Origin: HLUCCA09 sp038745585
Lineage (GTDB): Bacteria > Pseudomonadota > Alphaproteobacteria > Rhodobacterales > Rhodobacteraceae
Assembly (NCBI GenBank): GCA_038745585.1
Contig: JBCDLH010000004.1
Span: 62,001 to 126,000 of the forward strand
Direction of reading: 5' to 3'
DNA length: 64,000 bases
Made by a program: the position numbers and the translations under genes. This document shows positions 1 through 8,517 of this stretch, piece after piece. Position 1 is the first letter of the stretch. Every line of letters starts with the position of its first letter. The notes beneath the pieces were generated by a model, which was not told where the DNA came from, made no database searches, and was given only the letters and a program-made list of their open reading frames with translations.

Positions 1-451
1 GATGCTCCGACAAGGGTGTCTCCCACCGATGCCGCAAAAGAGATCGGGTTTCGCAAGGTCCTCTCAATCGTCTGAGCCCCTGTCAGCGGGACTGTTGCAG
101 TACCTGAGGTTAACAGCTGGGGTTTTTTCCTGGCGGTCCAGCATGCCGCGCGGATTGCCTTTTCGCGCCCCATCGCTTTCCCAGAGACATCATGCTCTTC
201 GCAGCGCGCCGGTATGCGCGGCATCAGCCGTTCTCCCAGGATGTCGTAGATGTGCTGGCAGAGCCCGCGTCAAAGCGGACAGATCGACAATGTTCCGCCG
301 GATAGATGGCCTTCGCGGCGGATGAAGGGGACATGCACCCCTATGGACTGGATTTCGACCAGACCTCCCGCACGGAGCAGGCGATGGGCGACGAGCACGA
401 GGCCCTCGACCGAAGCGCGCTGGGCGCGCGTCCCGCCCTTTGGCCAGTGCG
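1..451. other. No confident gene at left edge
   Basis: No convincing gene is seen here. On the minus strand one frame stays open across almost the whole stretch apart from one internal TGA near position 277, so a broken coding remnant is possible. Its translation matches no family I recognise. The other long frames are arginine- and proline-rich shadows. Confidence 0.3.
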
Positions 452-1546
452 TTACGGCGCATACCAGGCTGGCGTGGGACCGGCAGCCGCCTCGAACTCC
501 GGTACAAGCCCTCTCTCAAGCGCCGCCACCATATGGGCGAGGTTGGCAACGATGTGCTTCCACTCCTCCGGCCCCCCGATGGCGTACTGCATCGGCCCGC
601 CCTCCCGTGGTGTGACGGGCAGGATCAGCCGCGCCGCGCCAGCCAGCGCGGTCACGTCCAGCGAGGCGGTGATGCTCCGGCTCCAAGTGCCAACGTCCAG
701 GGAGAGGAAGAGCGTCGTGTTGGCGGGCGTGCGGCGCGTGAGTTCGAAGACACCATGGCCCCCTTTACAGCTGTATCCGAGCGGCTTGAACGCGCGGGTG
801 AGCGCGGGCTTCATCGGCCCGACATCGGACGTGGCGCCGACACCATGGGCCTCAAGCGCCGCGCCCGCATCCGGTAAATCGTGCGGCATCCGCGCGGCTA
901 TCTCCGGAATGCGCGCGCGCCAACGTTCGACCACTGCGGCGGGGTCGCCGATGGGGCCCGCCAGTTCGGTGCCGGGAACCACGAATTGCTTCTTCTTTTC
1001 CACTTTCCCGCAAGCGGCGTATATGGTTGCGATGTTGGCTGGCAGGTCGGGCAAGACCGGTGCAGCGCGATCAGCCTCAAACACAAACAGGCCTTGCACG
1101 CTCCGCAGCCGCCCATTGACCCACCACGAGTCGCCGATCGTAATGCCAGGCGGACTCTCGCCAAGCTGGTCGACCGCTAAGCCCGAACCGAAGCCGGGCC
1201 CGGTGATCGATAGAGAGATCTGGTTGAAGGGCAAGGATCGCGGGACGCCAGCGGCGAGCGCGAGGATCGTCTCGTCCGGGATCGTTTCGCCCGGCTTCGG
1301 CCCATCCTCCATATTGGTCAGCAGGCGTGGTGAGCCCTCGGTTGCGAAGGGCGCCAGCTCGGGCATCCTCTTTAGCGCGCGGGCGACCGCCGAGACGGAG
1401 CCTTCGACGGGGGTATCGCTGAATGCAGCTGCGATATGCCGGTCCGCCATACCCGCGGCATCGACCGCCTCGAGCATCCGCGAGACCAGCGTGGCCAGCG
1501 GCTCCTTCCGATTCACCTTGAAGGTCGTGAATTCAGCGACGCGCAT
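452..1546 (-). CDS. Hypothetical protein, about 364 aa
   Basis: I do not recognise the family. The frame encodes a soluble-looking protein of 364 residues with normal composition, no signal peptide and no membrane segment. The competing plus-strand frame of similar length is serine-, alanine- and arginine-rich and looks like a shadow, so the minus strand is chosen. The start ATG lies at 1544-1546 (residues MRVAEFTTFK). Glycine-rich stretches such as GPGFGSGLAVDQ and a WWVNGR motif suggest a beta-rich fold, but this is only an impression. It lies outside the island bounded by the repeat at 2310, next to a decayed integrase, so it may be cargo of an older element. Confidence 0.55.
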   Translation of the reverse strand: MRVAEFTTFKVNRKEPLATLVSRMLEAVDAAGMADRHIAAAFSDTPVEGSVSAVARALKRMPELAPFATEGSPRLLTNMEDGPKPGETIPDETILALAAGVPRSLPFNQISLSITGPGFGSGLAVDQLGESPPGITIGDSWWVNGRLRSVQGLFVFEADRAAPVLPDLPANIATIYAACGKVEKKKQFVVPGTELAGPIGDPAAVVERWRARIPEIAARMPHDLPDAGAALEAHGVGATSDVGPMKPALTRAFKPLGYSCKGGHGVFELTRRTPANTTLFLSLDVGTWSRSITASLDVTALAGAARLILPVTPREGGPMQYAIGGPEEWKHIVANLAHMVAALERGLVPEFEAAAGPTPAWYAP

Positions 1547-1787
1547 AGTCCCGCTCCGAATTGGCTCCCCCGGGCGCCAGTCTCACTGTCCCGTTGCGAA
1601 TGCGTCAATCGGGAGTTTTGAGCGGCGTCTGTTCGGTCGCGAACCGAACAGGCGGGATTTCACCGGGATCAGCAAGTGACAGACAGTGGCTTGCGAAGCT
1701 GTGCCCTATCGCGTCGCAAATGTGTTGCCGGGACGCGGACACAGTTCCCGTGCTTGGACCTTGGTGGTCTCTTGCTGACTTACCACT

Positions 1788-2173
1788 TCAGGATTTGAAC
1801 TCATGGCACAGATCCGCCCAAACCTGTATCAGCTCCACCCGCTGCTCTGAGTACGTTGTCCGGTTTTAGGTCCGTCTGATCTCGTTAGAGTCTTGGTGGG
1901 CCAACACCGCTTCGATCACATAAGGTTTGTACTCTCGGGCGTTTAGGATCGTGCTGGCGGTTACTCGGAACCCGTGCGCCGTGACTTCGTCTCCGGAGTA
2001 GCCAAGGCGCCGCAGTACTGTGCCGAAGCCGTTCTCCAAAGCTTCGAACCTGTTTTCTGCACCTGGAGATAGAGGCCCAAGCCATCACTGAGTCGGTAGG
2101 CCTTATTTTTCTGTTTTACCCTGCGAATCTTCAGGTCAGACAGCGACATCTGGGCAACGGGTCTCCGCGGCAC
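1788..2173 (-). pseudogene. Decayed P4-type tyrosine integrase
   Basis: The N-terminus carries the DUF4102 start of P4-type integrases (MSLSDLKIRRVK, then YRLSDGLGLYLQV, beginning at 2149). After residues KLWR it jumps, with a frame change near 2020-2040, to the C-terminal catalytic core: HGFRVTASTILN, then IEAVLAHQDSNEIRRT. The central region, including the first catalytic arginine, is deleted. In the core frame the codon expected to encode the nucleophilic tyrosine (RRT-Tyr-NR) is TAA at 1866-1868. The frame then continues with TTYSEQRVELIQVWAD to a stop at 1788-1790. The protein is therefore inactive. It reads leftward, away from the repeat at 2310, and so is probably the remnant of another element at the same site. 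Confidence 0.85.
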
Positions 2174-2309
2174 ATCTTGGCGCCCGTTACCCAGTTCGCT
2201 ACCCAGAAATGGGTGCGATTTCCTGGGTACAGGCGGTCATCTATGTCCAGGAGAATACCCGGAAAGCTGTTGTTTTTCCGAGGCTTTGGACGGCTATGTT
2301 CGGGAAGAC

Positions 2310-2325
2310 TGGTGCCCAGGAGAGG
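2310..2325 (+). repeat. attL: copy of tRNA-Leu 3' end
   Basis: The sixteen bases TGGTGCCCAGGAGAGG are identical to 30159-30174, where they are the CCA, discriminator, acceptor strand and part of the T stem of tRNA-Leu(CAG) on the minus strand. After three differing bases another four (CGAA) match again. An intact integrase starts 161 bp inside. This is the expected left attachment site of the island. Confidence 0.85.
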
Positions 2326-2417
2326 CAACGAATTCCAATATCTTGTGGTAGCAACCCGTCTCAATCTGCCGCGCCATTTCTCAACGTTCACGATTCCTGC
2401 CCATAAATCAGTATCAA

Positions 2418-2431
2418 ACCGACTTCAGCAC
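2418..2431 (+). repeat. Subterminal 14-bp repeat, left copy
   Basis: ACCGACTTCAGCAC occurs here, 93 bp inside attL, and again at 30101-30114, 45 bp inside attR, in the same orientation. Arm-type binding sites of tyrosine integrases lie in such positions, so this may be one. That role is an inference. Confidence 0.55.
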
Positions 2432-2486
2432 GTAGCAAACCGTCTCATCCTATCCTACATATTGAAGGTGGACTGAGGAGTGGACT

Positions 2487-3695
2487 GTGCCGAGACCGAG
2501 GAACAAGCTGTCGAATGTAAAGGTCCAGAAGGCTGGTCCTGGCAAGTACAGCGACGGCGCGGGCCTATGGCTCTTCAAGACGCCTGAAGGAAACGCGAAG
2601 TGGGTGCTGCGGTACACCATCCATGGACGCCGCCGTGAGATGGGCCTCGGGGCGCTCGGTGACGTCACCTTGAAAGCTGCGCGTGAGGCTGCTGATAGGT
2701 GGCGCCCGCTGGTGGCGGCGGGCAAAGATCCCATCAAGGAGCGCGAGAAAGAGCGCCGCCAGCTTTTGCGTGTCGACAATTCGCTCGCTGCAGTCGCCGA
2801 AGACGCCTTCACCGCGCGACAAGCTCAACTCAAAGACGATGGCAAGGCCGGTCGATGGTTTTCACCGCTCCGGCTCCATGTCCTGCCTAAGCTTGGCAGG
2901 GTGCCGGTCGAAGATATCGATCAGCAAGATATCCGAACGACCATCGCACCCCTGTGGCACACAAAGGCGGACACTGCCCGCAAGGCGCTGGACCGGCTCA
3001 ACATTGTGATGCGCCACGGTGCTGCGCTCGGGCTGGACGTAGACCTCCAAGCTGTTGCTAAGGCGAAAGCCCTTCTCGGGAAGAGCCGCCATGAAGCCCA
3101 ACACATCCCGGCTATGGCGTGGCAAGAGGTGCCGAGCTTCTATGCAACCCTCGCGGAGCCGACGGTCACTCACCTAGCGCTTCGCCTACTCATTCTGACG
3201 GGGGTGCGATCCCGCCCACTCCGGTTTCTTCGCGTAGATCAAATCAATGGCGATGTTTGGACCATTCCCGCTGAGCTGATGAAGGGCGCTAAGGGCAAGA
3301 CGTCCGACTTCAGGGTGCCGCTATCAATCGAAGCGCAGAAGGCCGTCGAGTTGGCGATGTCACATAGCCGCGACGGCTACCTGTTCCCAAGCGTGCGGAA
3401 GGGCGTAATCAGCGATGCGACCATGGCACGGTTGATGGAGCGTCGTGGGATGGAAGCGCGCCCACACGGCTTTCGATCCAGCTTGCGAACCTGGCTCGCT
3501 GAGGCGACGGACGCGCCATACGAGGTTGCTGAAACTGTCCTCGCGCACACCGTTGGGAGCTCAGTCCAGCGCGCTTACAGCAGGACTGATTATCTCGAAC
3601 AGCGCCTGGCGTTGATGGAAAGATGGGGCCGTTTCGTTGCGGCAGAAAAAAGCGCGGAGGTTCTGACCTTTGAACAAGCCAGAACAATTGTTTGA
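2487..3695 (+). CDS. int: P4-type site-specific tyrosine integrase
   Basis: This enzyme recombines the element with the chromosome at the tRNA-Leu 3' end. It has 402 residues, the usual length for P4-like integrases. The N-terminal DUF4102 arm-binding region covers about residues 1-90 (LSNVKVQKAGPGKYSDGAGL, then KWVLRY). The catalytic core shows the first arginine in LTGVRSRP (about residue 239), HGFRSSLR (about 326-333), LAHTVG, and the nucleophile Tyr364 in QRAYSRTDY. Start: GTG at 2487 with GAGGAG six bases before. Its end overlaps the next gene by 26 bp. It differs from the decayed integrase at 1788-2173 and looks functional. Confidence 0.95.
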   Translation: MPRPRNKLSNVKVQKAGPGKYSDGAGLWLFKTPEGNAKWVLRYTIHGRRREMGLGALGDVTLKAAREAADRWRPLVAAGKDPIKEREKERRQLLRVDNSLAAVAEDAFTARQAQLKDDGKAGRWFSPLRLHVLPKLGRVPVEDIDQQDIRTTIAPLWHTKADTARKALDRLNIVMRHGAALGLDVDLQAVAKAKALLGKSRHEAQHIPAMAWQEVPSFYATLAEPTVTHLALRLLILTGVRSRPLRFLRVDQINGDVWTIPAELMKGAKGKTSDFRVPLSIEAQKAVELAMSHSRDGYLFPSVRKGVISDATMARLMERRGMEARPHGFRSSLRTWLAEATDAPYEVAETVLAHTVGSSVQRAYSRTDYLEQRLALMERWGRFVAAEKSAEVLTFEQARTIV

Positions 3696-4407
3696 TCCAC
3701 GTCCATTCACAAGCGAAAGGGTAGTAGATGTAATTCTCAAATTCTTTCCGGACCAGGACCTAAGCCCGTTCGAATGGCTGCGTTTAGAGCCAAACGTTAT
3801 GCTCGATGACGATGACATCCATGTCGCGGACATTAAGGAGCAAAAGAAGGCGCTGAAAAACCTTGAAAAAGGTTTGAGGCAGGCATTGCTCGCTTATCAA
3901 GCCTTACATCCAGATGTCAGGCGAAGTCTCGAACACGAAGCGTCAGATACTCGCGCGAAGAATCCATCCGCTTACTGTGCAGTGTTCTTTACTTCGACTG
4001 ATGGAAAAAGTGAACCAATCCAGACCTACAGCGAGGTAGAGCTCTTTGTGCGAAACGCCCTTGCCGGTCTCATTGGAGCCAGCGCAGACGATCCGTCCCT
4101 CGCCAGTACACTCGCCTCTCAGAAGGGTTCGGCACTTGCAGCCGGCTTGGCTGCTCTCGAACAGCACTCAATGACAGCTCTCACACCGCACGCAAGAGAC
4201 GGCGAGTCTTGGAGGAAAGCTAAGGTCGTCAGAGAAGCACGCGATTTGTGGAAAAGGCTGAAGGGCGTAGAAGCACCTAAAGCGGCTTCTGGAGACTTCG
4301 GAGATTTTCTGAGCGAGCTTATATTAGCTCTTGGAAAAGACTGGGATCCAGCGAGCACGATGAACGCCTGGAAGAACAGAGCAGATAGCGAGGGGTGGAT
4401 TTTCTAG
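3670..4407 (+). CDS. Hypothetical protein, 245 aa
   Basis: I do not recognise the family. It is a soluble, acidic protein of 245 residues with no signal or membrane segment, and its DNA is visibly richer in A and T than the neighbours. The N-terminus has an acidic run (MLDDDDIHV) followed by a probable helix (KEQKKALKNLEKGLRQALL). It starts inside the last codons of the integrase, which suggests translation coupled to integrase expression. Its place beside the integrase would suit an accessory recombination, exclusion or defence role, but nothing in the sequence proves one. Confidence 0.7.
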   Translation: MNKPEQLFDPRPFTSERVVDVILKFFPDQDLSPFEWLRLEPNVMLDDDDIHVADIKEQKKALKNLEKGLRQALLAYQALHPDVRRSLEHEASDTRAKNPSAYCAVFFTSTDGKSEPIQTYSEVELFVRNALAGLIGASADDPSLASTLASQKGSALAAGLAALEQHSMTALTPHARDGESWRKAKVVREARDLWKRLKGVEAPKAASGDFGDFLSELILALGKDWDPASTMNAWKNRADSEGWIF

Positions 4408-4497
4408 CCTAGCTATCAGTGACCGAAGAGGGAGAACCGGAGAGGAGTAGCTCAATCAGTTTCAAGCGGGATGACCGCAGGATCGAAAGGATTGAGC

Positions 4498-4695
4498 ATG
4501 GAAAACCCAGATCCCCTATTGAGCCAGCGCGAATGCGCCGTTTTCCTCAGCATCTCCAAACCCACGTTCTGGCGCCGCGTCGGTGACGGCACCTTGCCGA
4601 AGCCGATCAAGATTGGCGGCATGTCCCGCTGGCGGCTGAGCGACATCGAAAAAGCCATCGAGCGGGCGGAGCGCGAAAGCCGCGACGCCGCATAG
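4498..4695 (+). CDS. AlpA-like helix-turn-helix regulator
   Basis: This is a small DNA-binding protein of about 65 residues. It matches the AlpA/MerR-type excisionase and transcription activator fold: LLSQRECAVFLSISKPTFWRRV as the helix-turn-helix, a short wing (TLPKPIKIGGMSRWR) and a closing helix (LSDIEKAIERAERES). AlpA of prophage CP4-57 and Vis of P4 regulate integrase and replication genes in satellite-type elements. The ATG at 4498 is preferred because AAAGGA lies six bases before it; an in-frame ATG at 4471 would add nine residues. Confidence 0.8.
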   Translation: MENPDPLLSQRECAVFLSISKPTFWRRVGDGTLPKPIKIGGMSRWRLSDIEKAIERAERESRDAA

Positions 4696-4803
4696 CGAAC
4701 CCGTCCGATCAATAGACCGGGCGGGGGCGCATTCGTTGGGCTTGTGGAATAGCCAAACAATAGTCGCTTCGACCCGGTCCTTCAAGAAAAGAAGGAACGG
4801 AAA

Positions 4804-5115
4804 GTGAAATTCGAGCAGAACAAGAAGCGCACCGGGCGCTACGAAATCCAGCAAACCAACGATACGGTCATCGTGATCGAAGTGTCGGGACGCGTCCAAT
4901 GGGCTCTGGAAGAGCTCATGAGAGCTTCGGAGCGCGGCTGCACGCCGATTGACACTCCAGGCCCCCGTTGGAGCCATTACATTTGGGTCCTGCGCGGCGA
5001 AGGTGTCGACATCGAAACCGTCACCGAGAAGCACGGCGGCCCGTTCTCCGGCACTCATGCCAGATACGTCCTGCGCTCTGTCGTCGTGCGACTTCCCAAA
5101 GCGGAGGCGGCGTGA
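4804..5115 (+). CDS. Hypothetical protein, 103 aa
   Basis: I do not recognise the family. It is a small protein of 103 residues, starting with GTG at 4804 after an AAGGAACG Shine-Dalgarno-like run. Alternating charged and hydrophobic residues (YEIQQTNDTVIVIEV) suggest a beta strand, and there is a central helix (ALEELMRASERG). The end overlaps the ATG of the Mini-A-like gene (TGATG), so the two are probably translated together and this protein may work with it. A WSHYIWVLRGEGV stretch and a basic tail could bind nucleic acid, but that is speculation. Confidence 0.7.
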   Translation: MKFEQNKKRTGRYEIQQTNDTVIVIEVSGRVQWALEELMRASERGCTPIDTPGPRWSHYIWVLRGEGVDIETVTEKHGGPFSGTHARYVLRSVVVRLPKAEAA

Positions 5116-5990
5116 TGAAGGCTTACAGGGCTAGCCCCGTAAAGCGCCGTCGTGCCAGCAAGAGCGAGATGGAAGAGCGTGCGCGCTTCTACATCGAATA
5201 CGCGCTGGCGCATGGCCCCATGACGGTACGCGGCCTCTACTATCAAGCGGAAGTCGCTCATCTCCCCGGCATCGACAAGACCGAGGCGAGCTACGCGAAG
5301 GTTCAGCGGCACGTCCTCAACCTGCGCCGCGACGGGCGGTTGCCGTACAATACGATATCCGATGCCACGCGCTACACGCGCCGCCCCAGGACGCATGACG
5401 GCTGGGAAGATGCGCTGCAAGAAACTGCCCGGCTCTACCGCAAGAGCCTGTGGGCGGACTCATTCGATGAAGTGGAAATCTGGATTGAAAAATCGGCCCT
5501 GGCTGGCGTTCTCTACCCGGTAACCGCTGAATACGACGTGTCGCTGATGCCCACAGGCGGCTACACGTCGGAGACCTTTGCTTATGAAGCTGTGGCCCGC
5601 CTTAGGGATACGGGTCGAACGCTCCACGTCTATGCGCTCTATGACTTCGACAGGTCGGGCCAGTCCGCCGCCGACAGTCTGCGCGAAAAGGTCGAGCGGT
5701 TCGGCGACGAGCTCGACGTACCGGTTTCGTTCATCAACCTTGGCCTCTCCCTTGGCCAGGTGCGCGCGATGAACCTACCGACCCGCGAGCCCAAGCGGAA
5801 AACGGCGGCAGACATGGCCTGGCCCCATGACATAGCCGCCGAACTCGACGCCATACCGCCGGACGACCTGCGCGAGATGGTGCGCAGCGCAATCGAACTC
5901 CACTTGCCGCAGAACGAGCTCAAGCAGTTGAAGGCTATCGAAGCCGCTGAGCGCGCGACCCTGATGGAATTCGTCGGGAGGGCCGCGTGA
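5115..5990 (+). CDS. TopoVI-A/Spo11-like protein (Mini-A type)
   Basis: This 291-residue protein combines the two parts of the topoisomerase VI A-subunit/Spo11 family. An N-terminal winged helix carries the motif TVRGLYYQ (Tyr42/Tyr43), matching the R-x-x-Y/F-Y motif that holds the DNA-cleaving tyrosine. A Toprim domain follows, with WIEKSAL (Glu125) and YALYDFDRSG (Asp177 and Asp179), the metal-binding residues. No B subunit (GHKL ATPase) is nearby. That fits the Mini-A proteins described from mobile elements, whose function is unknown. It could nick or cleave DNA at the element's origin. Start ATG at 5115 overlaps the previous stop. The family assignment comes from motifs only. Confidence 0.65.
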   Translation: MKAYRASPVKRRRASKSEMEERARFYIEYALAHGPMTVRGLYYQAEVAHLPGIDKTEASYAKVQRHVLNLRRDGRLPYNTISDATRYTRRPRTHDGWEDALQETARLYRKSLWADSFDEVEIWIEKSALAGVLYPVTAEYDVSLMPTGGYTSETFAYEAVARLRDTGRTLHVYALYDFDRSGQSAADSLREKVERFGDELDVPVSFINLGLSLGQVRAMNLPTREPKRKTAADMAWPHDIAAELDAIPPDDLREMVRSAIELHLPQNELKQLKAIEAAERATLMEFVGRAA

Positions 5991-6427
5991 TGCAGAGCCT
6001 CTCGAATGCGCGGGTTCATGAGCTGCGGTCACGGCCAGACAAGCGTTCCGCCATGTCTCGCTTCGCCGCCCCGGATCACAAGCGTGTCGCGCGGATGATC
6101 GGCTACGCGCTGACGCTCGGTGCGTCGGATCTCGATGCCTGGGCGGGCGCTGTGTTGGTTCTTCGCACCCGTCTCGCCCGCGATGAGCGCCTTCTGCTGA
6201 CCGCCGCCGCCTATCAGAGTTTGGAATCCGAGGATGCCGAGCGCTTCCTTCGAGGTGCCTCTCCGCGGCCCTCGCGACCCTATCCGATGTTCGACCCTGG
6301 CGATGCCGAGCTTTGGGTAGAAAGCGCCTCCGAAGAAGAGCTCATTGGATACGCGTCCGCCGCAATGAAAGCGATGCGCCTGGCGATGCGAGATGGGCTT
6401 CTCAGCAAGATGCGGAGAGCCGCGTGA
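5990..6427 (+). CDS. Hypothetical protein, 145 aa
   Basis: I do not recognise the family. This mainly helical protein of 145 residues lies between the Mini-A-like gene and the primase-helicase and overlaps both (TGATG before, GTGA after). It includes basic stretches (RPDKRSAMSR and DHKRVARMIGYAL), an acidic middle and a basic end (MRDGLLSKMRRAA). The tight packing points to a role in replication or its control. A GTG three bases upstream at 5987 is an alternative start. Confidence 0.7.
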   Translation: MQSLSNARVHELRSRPDKRSAMSRFAAPDHKRVARMIGYALTLGASDLDAWAGAVLVLRTRLARDERLLLTAAAYQSLESEDAERFLRGASPRPSRPYPMFDPGDAELWVESASEEELIGYASAAMKAMRLAMRDGLLSKMRRAA

Positions 6428-7812
6428 GTGCCCTCGACGCCTCTTCCTCAAACCCGCGCTACGTGGAGCTGCCCGGCTTTATTGAGCCGTCGGAGGATGG
6501 GGTGGCCCGTGCTTTCACGGAGGCGCATGGTCAGTACCTCAAGTTCGATCACGACGCCAACACCTGGTACGGGTGGCAGGGCGACCACTGGGGCAAAGAA
6601 GGGACCGGCAAAGCTTTCAATTACTGCCGAGAACTCGCCAGGACAGCCTCAGAGGGCCTAAAGCAAGACATGCAGGCCAAGTTGCGAAGGGCGTCGTTCG
6701 CAACCGGAGTTGAGCGTATGGCGCGCTGCGATCCGGTCCACGCGGTCAATGCCGACGAATGGAATGCCGATCCTTGGCAGCTTGGTTGCCCGAACGGCAC
6801 GGTGAACCTGCGCACCGGAGAAGTGGACGACCCGCATCCGTCGGACAGGATCACGCGCGTCACGGCGGTCGCGCCTGCGTTGACGCCCCACTGCCCAACT
6901 TGGTTGAGCTTCTTGAGGCAAGCCACAGGGGGCGACCTTGAGATGGTCGCCTTCCTGAAGCGATGGTGCGGCTACTCGCTAACCGGGTCCACGCGCGAGC
7001 ACGCGCTGATTTTCCTTTACGGACCAGGGGGAAATGGGAAGTCGGTCTTCCTGAACAGCGTCTCCGGCATCCTCGGGGGCTACGCTACGATAGCCGCGAT
7101 GGACGTCTTCACGGCGTCGAAGACCAGCCAACATCTCACCTTCCTCGCGATGCTCGACGGCGCCCGCATGGTGACAGCCTCCGAAACCGAGGAGGGGCGC
7201 GCATGGGCGGAGGCTAGGATCAAGCAGATGACGGGGGGCGACCCCATCACGGCCAATTACATGCGACAGGACCCGTTCACGTTCACTCCACAGTTCAAGC
7301 TGACCATAGTCGGCAACCACCAGCCGGTTCTACACAACGTCGATGACGCCGCGCGGCGACGCTTCAATATCGTCCCCTTCACCGTGAAGCCGTCCAACCC
7401 CGACCGGGATCTCGAAGCCAAGCTGAAACGTGAGTGGCCCGGTATCCTGCGGTGGATGATTGAGGGCTGTTTGGAATGGCAGGAGCACGGCCTGCGCCCA
7501 CCCGAAAGCGTGCTCGCCGCCACTGCCGCATACTTCGAGGACCAGGACTTTGTTGGCCAGTGGCTCGCAGACAAGACCGTGGTTGAGCCCGCCAACGACC
7601 ACCGATGGGAGACGGCAGCAGACCTCTTCTCGTCGTGGAAGGACTACGCGCTAGCCGCCGGTGAGAGCCCAGGTACTTCCAAATCGCTCGCATCCAAGCT
7701 CACCCGCCACGGTCTGCGCCGCGTCACGAAGAAGATGCAAGGGAGCGCAAAGCGGGCTTGGTTGGGCGTTTCGCTGAACAGACCGGAGGGTTGGCATGAC
7801 GTCGATGGCTAA
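6424..7812 (+). CDS. Phage/plasmid primase-helicase, D5/P4 type
   Basis: This is a replication initiator with a superfamily 3 helicase. It has 462 residues. The N-terminal half (to about 180) resembles the D5 N-terminal region (KFDHDANTWYGWQGDHW, PWQLGCPNGTVNLRTGE). The helicase part shows Walker A GPGGNGKS at residues 200-207, a Walker B-like TASETEEG near 257, QMTGGDPITANYMRQDPF, and the sensor KLTIVGNHQP followed by DDAARRRFNIVPF. P4 alpha protein and its relatives unwind iteron-type origins, and an iteron cluster follows directly downstream. The GTG start at 6424 overlaps the previous stop (GTGA). Unlike P4 alpha there is no clear N-terminal Toprim primase, so it may act mainly as a helicase. 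Confidence 0.9.
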   Translation: MSALDASSSNPRYVELPGFIEPSEDGVARAFTEAHGQYLKFDHDANTWYGWQGDHWGKEGTGKAFNYCRELARTASEGLKQDMQAKLRRASFATGVERMARCDPVHAVNADEWNADPWQLGCPNGTVNLRTGEVDDPHPSDRITRVTAVAPALTPHCPTWLSFLRQATGGDLEMVAFLKRWCGYSLTGSTREHALIFLYGPGGNGKSVFLNSVSGILGGYATIAAMDVFTASKTSQHLTFLAMLDGARMVTASETEEGRAWAEARIKQMTGGDPITANYMRQDPFTFTPQFKLTIVGNHQPVLHNVDDAARRRFNIVPFTVKPSNPDRDLEAKLKREWPGILRWMIEGCLEWQEHGLRPPESVLAATAAYFEDQDFVGQWLADKTVVEPANDHRWETAADLFSSWKDYALAAGESPGTSKSLASKLTRHGLRRVTKKMQGSAKRAWLGVSLNRPEGWHDVDG

Positions 7813-7825
7813 CTCTCGGAGCCAA

Positions 7826-8017
7826 AAGGTTACCGATCAGGGGCAAAGTTACGGATCGGTTACCGATTGGGAGAGGCAATCGGTTACCTCCAAGACACTG
7901 ACACAAAACAATAAAGACCTCGGGTTACCGATGGTTACCGATTTTTGGGGGATATACGCATACGCGCGCACGCATAAGGGGGAATGCGAAGTAACGGTAA
8001 CCATCGGTAACCGGTAT
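7826..8017. other. Iteron cluster, candidate replication origin
   Basis: The 10-mer GGTTACCGAT occurs exactly at 7829, 7859, 7923 and 7933 (the last two head to tail), and its reverse complement ATCGGTAACC at 8003. Near copies lie at 7847 (AGTTACGGAT), 7882 (GGTTACCTC) and 7994 (ACGGTAACC). The cluster follows the primase-helicase stop directly and lies in a locally A/T-richer stretch (around 7900-7980). Iterons beside a D5/P4-type helicase are the hallmark of satellite and plasmid origins. The frame across this stretch encodes a repetitive VTD-rich peptide that is probably not made. Confidence 0.65.
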
Positions 8018-8070
8018 CCCTTTGGGTCCCGTCGTTGCGCTCTCGGCTTCCTCTCAGAGGGGGGCACGCA

Positions 8071-8517
8071 ATGACCCGCGCACGCCGAAACAACGGAACC
8101 AGTACGGAAGGCCGCAACCCGGACGGCACGTTCGCGTCAGGCAACCCTGGTCGCCCCAAAGGCTCCCGGCATCAAACCACCCTTGCCGTCGAAGCGCTTC
8201 TTGAAGGCGAGGCTGAGGGCCTAACCCGCAGAGCCGTGGAGCTAGCCCTAGAGGGCGACACGACCGCGCTGCGGCTCTGCTTGGAGCGGATCGCACCGAC
8301 CAAGAAGGACGCGCCGGTCCGCTTCGACCTTCCGCCGATGAACACCGCTCAGGACGCGGCGCGTGCTGCGGACGCCATCCTGGCGGCGGTGTCTCGCGGC
8401 GACCTCACGCCCCTCGAAGGGACTAGCGTGATGGCTTTGGTCGAAACTTTTAGACGCACCCTCGAAACCACCGAGTTCGAAGCCCGCATTGCAGCTCTGG
8501 AGGAGCAATCCCGATGA
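8071..8517 (+). CDS. DUF5681 family protein
   Basis: The protein has 148 residues. The N-terminus has the hallmark of DUF5681 proteins: NPDGTFASGNPGRPKGSRHQ, followed by helices (LLEGEAEGLTRRAVELALEG, LRLCLERIAP) and a conserved KKDAPVRFDLPPM. Such proteins lie beside phage terminase or packaging genes and are often thought to be small-terminase-like, but the function is not established. It opens the particle-related part of the operon directly after the candidate origin. Start ATG at 8071 after an AGAGGGGGG run. Confidence 0.8.
   Translation: MTRARRNNGTSTEGRNPDGTFASGNPGRPKGSRHQTTLAVEALLEGEAEGLTRRAVELALEGDTTALRLCLERIAPTKKDAPVRFDLPPMNTAQDAARAADAILAAVSRGDLTPLEGTSVMALVETFRRTLETTEFEARIAALEEQSR

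Noticed and set aside
306..1679. 457-codon plus-strand frame opposite the hypothetical gene at 452-1546
   Set aside because: It is rich in Ser, Ala, Arg and Pro, has no ribosome site and lies antisense to a frame with normal protein composition.
4430..4470. GGAGTAGCTCAATC stretch that looks like the D arm of a tRNA
   Set aside because: No acceptor, anticodon or T arm can be formed around it.
7796..8074. 92-codon frame after the primase-helicase gene
   Set aside because: It crosses the iteron cluster and its product is mostly repeated VTD units made by the repeats; it has no recognisable domain.
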